Origin: Coprococcus sp.
Lineage (GTDB): Bacteria; Bacillota; Clostridia; Lachnospirales; Lachnospiraceae
Direction: 5' to 3'
DNA: 64,000 nucleotides
NCBI GenBank assembly: GCA_022793995.1
Contig: JAAWDY010000060.1
Location: 43,404-107,403, forward strand
In this document: positions 58,951 through 64,000 of the stretch, in pieces
Layout of the letters: each line of letters begins with the position of its first letter
Numbering within the stretch: position 1 is the first letter of the stretch
Position numbers and translations under genes: made by a program
The notes under the pieces: model-generated
Database searches by the model: none
Told to the model about the DNA's origin: nothing
The model's input: only the letters and a program-made list of their open reading frames with translations

Positions 58951-60426
58951 ATGAATGCAATCATTATGATAATCGTGGTACTATTTCCTATGGTATCAGG
59001 CGTACTGGTTCCCATACTTCCTTTCCGGAGCAGGAGACAGATGATGATCTATATCGAGGGGATGACGCTTCTTACGTCCATCCTTGTGATCTCCATGTTA
59101 GTGAACCAGCCGACAAACTCCCTGATCTTATTTCGTTTTACAGGAGACTTGAGCGTCAGCTTCCGTCTGGATGGGCTGGGTGCAGTCTTTGCAGGGATGG
59201 TTGCGGTGCTGTGGCCGCTCGCGGTATTATATTCCTTTGAATATATGGAGCAGGAAAACAAAGAAAAATATTTTTTTGCCTTCTATATTATAGCGTACGG
59301 TGTGACACTTGGCGTCGCTTTGGCGGAAGATATTTTGACGATGTATTTCTTCTTTGAAATGCTCAGTCTCGTGACCCTTCCACTCATCATGTATACCCTT
59401 ACCGGCGAGGCAGTTCAGGCGAGCCGAACGTATTTCTATTATATGGTAGGCGGCGCGGCGTTCGCATTTATTGGGATGATATTTATACTGAGCTACGGGA
59501 CTACGTCCGTTTTTGTGCCGGGCGGAGTACTGGACGTGGCGAAGGTGGGAGATAAGACGAATCTGCTTCTGGTGATCTATGTACTGTGTTTTTGTGGTTT
59601 CAGTGTGAAGACGGCTATGTGGCCGATGTCTTCCTGGCTTCCCAAGGCAGGTGTGGCGCCGACTCCGGTGACAGCCCTTCTTCACGCAGTGGCTGTGGTA
59701 AAGACCGGGGCGTTTACGGTGATGCGGATCACCTATTATAGCTTCGGGACAGAATTGATTCGGGGCACTTGGGCGCAGAGCCTTCTTATGGCGCTCATTA
59801 TTATCACAATCGTATATGGGTGCAGCCGGGCGCTCAAAGAGACGCATTTCAAACGCCGTCTGGCCTGGTCCACGGTGAGCAATCTGTCATATATCCTCTT
59901 CGGTGTGGTGTTGATGTCTCCGCTTGGGTTTGTCGGGGCGCTCTCCCATATGGTGTTTCATGCGGTCATGAAGATCTGCTCCTTCTTCTGTGCAGGCGCG
60001 GTGATCAAAAAGACGGGAAGAACCTATATCTACGAGTTGGACGGCCTGGGACGGAAAATGCCGAAAGTGTTCCTTGCATTTACCCTGTCCTCGCTTGCGC
60101 TGATGGGCGTGCCGGGACTGTGCGGTTTTATCAGCAAATGGAATCTGGCGAAGGCTGCTGTCTCGAGCGGAAATCCGCTCTCTTATGTCGGAGTGGCGGC
60201 GCTTCTGGTATCCGCACTTCTCACGGCGATCTATATGCTGACGATTTCGGTCCGGGCATTTTTCCCGGGGAGGGATTTTGACTATGAGACAATTCGGGAT
60301 GTGGAAGATCCAGGATGGAGGATGATCGTGCCGCTGGTTGTTTTTGCGGCAGGCATGTTCTTCTTTGGGCTTCATCCGCAGCCTATTTTAAAAGTATTTG
60401 AGAACATCGGCGCTGTGATGCCGTAG
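58951..60426 (+). CDS. proton-conducting antiporter subunit 3 (NuoL/M/N family)
   Basis: A 491-residue antiporter-like subunit. The helix-5 glutamate is in TMYFFFEMLSLVTLPLIMYT, lysines in GFSVKTAMWPMSSWLPKAGV and VAVVKTGAFTV, and the helix-12 lysine in LCGFISKWNLAKAAV. Unlike its paralogues it has SSWLP where the others have H(A/I)WLP, so the conserved histidine is lost. RLAWSTVSNLSYILFGVV matches the family. It lies 15 bp after subunit 2, which it most resembles, suggesting tandem duplication with divergence. Confidence 0.9.
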   Translation: MNAIIMIIVVLFPMVSGVLVPILPFRSRRQMMIYIEGMTLLTSILVISMLVNQPTNSLILFRFTGDLSVSFRLDGLGAVFAGMVAVLWPLAVLYSFEYMEQENKEKYFFAFYIIAYGVTLGVALAEDILTMYFFFEMLSLVTLPLIMYTLTGEAVQASRTYFYYMVGGAAFAFIGMIFILSYGTTSVFVPGGVLDVAKVGDKTNLLLVIYVLCFCGFSVKTAMWPMSSWLPKAGVAPTPVTALLHAVAVVKTGAFTVMRITYYSFGTELIRGTWAQSLLMALIIITIVYGCSRALKETHFKRRLAWSTVSNLSYILFGVVLMSPLGFVGALSHMVFHAVMKICSFFCAGAVIKKTGRTYIYELDGLGRKMPKVFLAFTLSSLALMGVPGLCGFISKWNLAKAAVSSGNPLSYVGVAALLVSALLTAIYMLTISVRAFFPGRDFDYETIRDVEDPGWRMIVPLVVFAAGMFFFGLHPQPILKVFENIGAVMP

Positions 60427-60440
60427 AAAGGGGTGAGAGG

Positions 60441-62471
60441 ATGAAAAGTAAAAATGAGATGTACCGCGATTACGCAGTGATCGGCGCCGCTGTTTTTATA
60501 TTTGCGGTCATGGCGATCGGTTCTCTTGCTTCTCTGGGAGAAGCGGCGGGCGCAGAGAGATCGGATGTTTTCCGGATTCCCGGGATCTGCGGGTTTGGTC
60601 TGTCGTTTACTTTGGACGGATTTCGGATTATTTACGGAAATATTGCGGCCTTTATGTGGATGATGGCGACGATTTTCTCGCCTGAGTATCTAAAAGGGCA
60701 CGGGCGCCAGAACCGATACTATGTGTTTCTGCTGGCAACACTACTGGCAACCCTGGGCGTGTTCCTGTCGGCAGATCTGTTCACTACCTTTATTTTCTTT
60801 GAGATCATGTCCTTTACCTCCTATGTATGGGTCGTGCAGGAAGAGGACAAAGCCGCCATCCGGGCGTCGGAAACCTATCTGGCGGTCGCGGTGATCGGCG
60901 GACTTGTCATGCTGATGGGGATCTTTTTGGTCTGGCATGAGCTGGGAACCATTGAGATCGCAGCGCTGGCGTCCGCAGCGTCGAAGTGTAAGAATCCGGG
61001 CGTACGGTATGCGGCAGGCATCTGCCTGTTTATTGGATTCGGAGCAAAAGCAGGAGCATTCCCTCTGCATATCTGGCTTCCGAAAGCGTATCCGGTGGCT
61101 CCGGCTCCGGAGTCCGCGCTTCTTTCCGGTATTCTGACAAAGACGGGAATTTTCGGGATCCTGATTGTAAGCAGTGGGTTATTTCCGCAAGACGCCTTAT
61201 GGGGAAGGGTGGTCCTTTTGGGAGGTATTTTGACTATGTTTGGAGGCGCGATCCTTGCCGTCTTTTCCGTGAACCTGAAACGGACTTTGGCATGTTCTTC
61301 CATGTCGCAGATCGGATTCATCCTGGTAGGCGTGGGGATGCAGAGTCTTCTGGGCTCGCTTGAGCCGCAAAGCATGCATGGCGCAAAGAACGCGCTCGTT
61401 TCCCTTGCGGCGCATGGGACGCTTCTCCATATGGTGAACCATTCCCTTATCAAACTGGTACTCTTTACGGCGGCGGGCGTGGTTTTTATGAATACCCACG
61501 CGCTGAATTTGAATGAAATCCGGGGATTCGGGAGGAAAAAGCCGCTCCTTAAGGCAGTCTTCCTGGCGGGAGCGCTTGCGATTGCAGGAGTGCCACTTTT
61601 TGGAGGTTATATCAGCAAAACCCTCCTCCATGAAAGTATCGTCTCGTTTGGCGGCGGAGGCATAATGACCGCGGTAGAGTGGATATTCCTCTTAAGCGGT
61701 GGCCTGACGGCGGCATATATGACAAAATTATTCGTGGCGGTTTTTGTGGAAACGAATGAAGACGAAAAACGGCAGGAAGAGTTTGACGGCATGACCGATT
61801 ATATGGATAAAAGAACCACCTTCGCCCTGGCAGGAAGCGCGGCCGTCCTTGTGGTATGGGGTCTGTTCCCGCATGGGATTATGGAGCGGGCGGCAAGATT
61901 TGCCCAAGGCTTCTTGCATCTTACCGGGAATGGAGAAGAAGTTTCCTATTTAAAGACACTTTCCGGAGCAATGATCTCTCTGGGAATCGGTTTACTTGTA
62001 TATGCACTGATCCAGAAGGTTCTGACAAAGAAGAAAGAGAACGGGGTGTTGAAATATGTGGACCGGTGGCCGAAATGGCTGGATATCGAAGAAATGCTGT
62101 ACCGTCCCGTCTTTCTGAAAATCCTTCCGACAATGTTTGGGGTCTTAAGCCGGATTCTGGACAGCTTCGTGGACAGTACAGTAGTACTCCTTAGAAAAAG
62201 CGTTTATGCCGAAAGCCCGATTCCGCATCCAAGAAAAGAAGGCAATGCGTTGACAGCGGCGATAGGACATCTGATGAACGGATGGCAGAGAGCGGCGAAC
62301 CATCTCTGGAAACGCAAAAATCCGTCCCAAAAAGACTATGTACACGCGGCGGCGATCTTGAACGAAAAGTTCAAAGAAAGCAATATGATTATTCAGCGGA
62401 GCCTGTCGTTCGGACTCTTATTGGTCTGTATCGGACTTTGCATGACGCTGGTGTATATTATATTTTGGTAG
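60441..62471 (+). CDS. proton-conducting antiporter subunit 4 (MrpA/NuoL-like, long C-terminus)
   Basis: A 676-residue antiporter-like subunit and last gene of the operon. The N-terminal 480 residues are the NuoL/MrpA core: glutamate in TTFIFFEIMSFTSYVWV, lysines in GFGAKAGAFPLHIWLPKAYP and SGILTKTGIFGIL, and the helix-12 lysine in FGGYISKTLLHESI. It then has a C-terminal extension with a further helix (LSGAMISLGIGLLVYALIQK), an amphipathic region, and a last helix at the end (FGLLLVCIGLCMTLVYIIFW), recalling the lateral helix of NuoL but shorter than MrpA of about 800 residues. A strong terminator follows, so no hydrogenase or dehydrogenase module belongs to this transcript. Confidence 0.9.
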   Translation: MKSKNEMYRDYAVIGAAVFIFAVMAIGSLASLGEAAGAERSDVFRIPGICGFGLSFTLDGFRIIYGNIAAFMWMMATIFSPEYLKGHGRQNRYYVFLLATLLATLGVFLSADLFTTFIFFEIMSFTSYVWVVQEEDKAAIRASETYLAVAVIGGLVMLMGIFLVWHELGTIEIAALASAASKCKNPGVRYAAGICLFIGFGAKAGAFPLHIWLPKAYPVAPAPESALLSGILTKTGIFGILIVSSGLFPQDALWGRVVLLGGILTMFGGAILAVFSVNLKRTLACSSMSQIGFILVGVGMQSLLGSLEPQSMHGAKNALVSLAAHGTLLHMVNHSLIKLVLFTAAGVVFMNTHALNLNEIRGFGRKKPLLKAVFLAGALAIAGVPLFGGYISKTLLHESIVSFGGGGIMTAVEWIFLLSGGLTAAYMTKLFVAVFVETNEDEKRQEEFDGMTDYMDKRTTFALAGSAAVLVVWGLFPHGIMERAARFAQGFLHLTGNGEEVSYLKTLSGAMISLGIGLLVYALIQKVLTKKKENGVLKYVDRWPKWLDIEEMLYRPVFLKILPTMFGVLSRILDSFVDSTVVLLRKSVYAESPIPHPRKEGNALTAAIGHLMNGWQRAANHLWKRKNPSQKDYVHAAAILNEKFKESNMIIQRSLSFGLLLVCIGLCMTLVYIIFW

Positions 62472-62483
62472 AGACTCCTAAAT

Positions 62484-62539
62484 AAAATCCAAACTTTTCC
62501 AGTCGAGATTGGTAGTGGATGGAAAAGTTTGGATTTTTA
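62484..62539. terminator. 18-bp perfect-stem terminator of the Mrp-like operon
   Basis: AAAATCCAAACTTTTCCA (62484-62501) is the exact complement of 62520-62537, with an 18-nt loop and T/A runs on both ends. Confidence 0.92.
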
Positions 62540-62561
62540 GCCATTTATTCTGCCATAACAG

Positions 62562-63520
62562 TTAACCGATCAGGACCTCCTTTCCCCGAAAGGCAAATCC
62601 ATATTTACGTATCCGTTCTTTTTCGATTCCCTTTGCGGTCAGAACAGCTTCATACTTCTTATCCTCAATCTGCTGTAAAGCGGCCCTTACTGGAGCTGGT
62701 ATTTGCCCAGTATGTGTCAAACTCTTCTGTATCCAGGTAATTAATAATAGACCAGGGATTGTATATATCTGTACATTTTCCAAATGTAAAACCATCATAC
62801 CATCTCTTTACTTCTTGCATTCGATCAGACATCTCGAACTCATCCAACGCTGTAAAGACTTCTTTTTCCGTAAACCCAAAAGTATTTGCATACTTATCAG
62901 AGGTTGTGGTGACAACTTCTAAGTTATTCAAGTCTGAAAAGATTGATTCTTTCCCACGGGACGCCTGCGGTGTACTGACTCTCGTAATACCTGTCATGAC
63001 CGCCCGTTCAAGATAAGGGTTTGTCTTAAAGGTAGAGTTGAATAGACTACGGATAAACCCTGTTATTTCATTCCAATATCCATTCACATACGCTTCCTGC
63101 ATAGGAGTGTCGTACTCATCTAACAGGATAATGACCCTTTTTCCATAATACCGAGACAGGAAATCCGCCATCTTGTGGATCGCCCATGTTGCTGTCGCTT
63201 CCTCCATATTTCGGTTGACGCTTTGAAAATAGGTTTTCTCATTTTCTGTCAGTAAGTCCCCGTCAAGAAGGAATATATTCCGATTATACAGATCCTCTAA
63301 GATCTGGTTAATGGATTGCTTTGTTCCTTTATAATTCATGGCTTTCACATTGGCAAAGCTTAAAAATATGACCGGATAAGTTCCCTGCAGATTTCTGTAC
63401 GTTTCATCCTCCCAGACGGCAAGCCCCTCGAATAACGATCCCCTGTCGGCATACTCCACCGAGAAGAATTTCTCCAGCATACTTATGGAAAACGAGTATA
63501 ATATACCAGTAGATGATAGA
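62562..63520 (-). pseudogene. AAA-ATPase-like / PD-(D/E)XK family gene, truncated and internally deleted
   Basis: The minus strand carries the interior of a DUF1703/AAA-ATPase_like protein, with Walker B-like YGKRVIILLDEYDTPMQEAY, RAVMTGITRVSTPQASRGKE, and WYDGFTFGKCTDIYNPWSII then YLDTEEFDTYWANTSS. The N-terminal Walker A portion is missing; homology begins about at MLEKFFSVEYADRGSLFEGL. After about 62690 the sequence jumps in another frame to the family's C-terminal end (KKYEAVLTAKGIEKERIRKY, then GFAFRGKEVLIG), so a middle part of the nuclease domain is deleted. No functional product is expected. Confidence 0.7.
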
Positions 63521-63727
63521 ATAAGAGAGAATGTGAGCACTATGTGTAATCTGAGTCAGGGAATATTGGAAAGAGGAGAAGCCATCGGCAGGAGCAGAGG
63601 AGAAGCCCAAATTATATTTAATATGTATGAAAAAGGCTATACAATCGAACAGATAGCAGAGGTGGCAGAAAAAAGTGTTGAAGAGGTCGAAACCGTCATT
63701 GCCCAAAAGAAGTTTGTATTGACATAG
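63485..63727 (+). pseudogene. C-terminal fragment of an Rpn-family nuclease gene
   Basis: An 80-residue frame from ATG 63485 reads MENEYNIPVDDRIRENVSTM, then CNLSQGILERGEAIGRSRGE, then IEQIAEVAEKSVEEVETVIA. This is the C-terminal tail found after the PD-(D/E)XK domain in Rpn-family proteins, with a short EGR-like repeat. The nuclease domain is missing. The fragment begins where the opposite-strand ATPase-like pseudogene loses its homology, so the two truncated genes meet head to head. It may still be translated as a small helical protein. A terminator follows. Confidence 0.6.
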
Positions 63728-63753
63728 TTGTCCCGGTAAAAATCAAGTGAATG

Positions 63754-63800
63754 AAAATAGCTGTCAATCTCGTCAAAAGAGAACCGGACAGCTATTTTTA
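63754..63800 (+). terminator. rho-independent terminator
   Basis: AAAATAGCTGTC (63754-63765) pairs perfectly with GACAGCTATTTT (63787-63798), followed by T residues. Confidence 0.88.
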
Positions 63801-64000
63801 TGTGTATAATTCAGAATGAGAAATTTTGAGTCTCTAAGTTTCTGCTATATCTGTATTTTTTCTGAAAATTCTTTTTGCATTCATCTCAAGCTTCCCCAAG
63901 GATACCCCCTAAAGGTTTTTGTAACAAATAGTAGACTTTATGATACAGCTGTATAGAATACGTTTTCCAACGCAATTCCAGAGGTTTTTATAATTAATAC
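63801..64000. other. non-coding end of window
   Basis: AT-rich sequence with no open frame of note, repeat, or promoter that I can support. Confidence 0.5.

Overview
The window looks like a chromosomal segment of an anaerobic gut Firmicute, most likely a Lachnospiraceae (Clostridium scindens / Dorea / Blautia type). The grounds are strong AGGAGG-type ribosome-binding sites with some GTG/TTG starts, moderate GC with AT-rich promoters, oxygen-sensitive radical enzymes (HydG, HypD and its activase), PPi-type phosphofructokinase, an Mrp-like antiporter operon, DUF1667, and the PadR-DUF1700-DUF4097, LytTR-DUF3021 and DUF3990-DUF3791 modules. No rRNA, tRNA, CRISPR array or intact transposon was seen.

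Layout. 1-4.9 kb: end of glycerol kinase, a three-gene glycerol-3-phosphate dehydrogenase set and a phosphofructokinase. 5-8.5 kb: an EssB-like pseudokinase membrane protein behind a phased repeat array, then an AT-rich Panacea antitoxin gene overlapping a membrane-protein gene. 8.5-12.5 kb: an APC permease with C-terminal RCK-like domains, an LD-carboxypeptidase and a TVP38-type membrane protein. 12.5-24.3 kb: a carbohydrate/polyol region (HAD phosphatase, ROK regulator, VOC protein, two FGGY kinases, zinc dehydrogenase, SDR, and an ABC importer without its own ATPase). 25.3-33.8 kb: a radical-enzyme operon led by a structured 5' RNA: hydG-hydF, glycyl-radical activase, trans-4-hydroxyproline dehydratase, Xaa-Pro aminopeptidase and a DUF3990/DUF3791 pair. 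33.8-38.7 kb: YitT, proC, several uncharacterised genes, a YbaK-type deacylase and LytTR-DUF3021. 39-47.4 kb: an ABC exporter, cyclophilin, Rpn nuclease, a broken HipA-like gene, a polar amino-acid ABC importer and PadR-DUF1700-DUF4097. 47.4-52.6 kb: cold-shock protein with a long hairpin leader, AzlCD, a MATE pump and a split pair of terminal purine enzymes. 52.7-62.5 kb: a ten-gene Mrp-like operon with four large antiporter-type subunits, preceded by a 67-bp tandem repeat. 62.5-64 kb: two truncated genes meeting head to head.

How the genes fit together. Xaa-Pro aminopeptidase, hydroxyproline dehydratase and pyrroline-5-carboxylate reductase together make a route from collagen-type peptides to proline. 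The polyol region combines uptake, oxidation to ketoses and phosphorylation. The Mrp-like complex would exchange Na+ and H+.

The observations most worth following are: (i) a dispersed element whose two main copies keep a hairpin through compensatory base changes; (ii) the branched RNA that starts at the hydG promoter; (iii) the expanded four-module Mrp operon; (iv) the tandem-hairpin array in front of it; and (v) the cold-shock leader hairpin.
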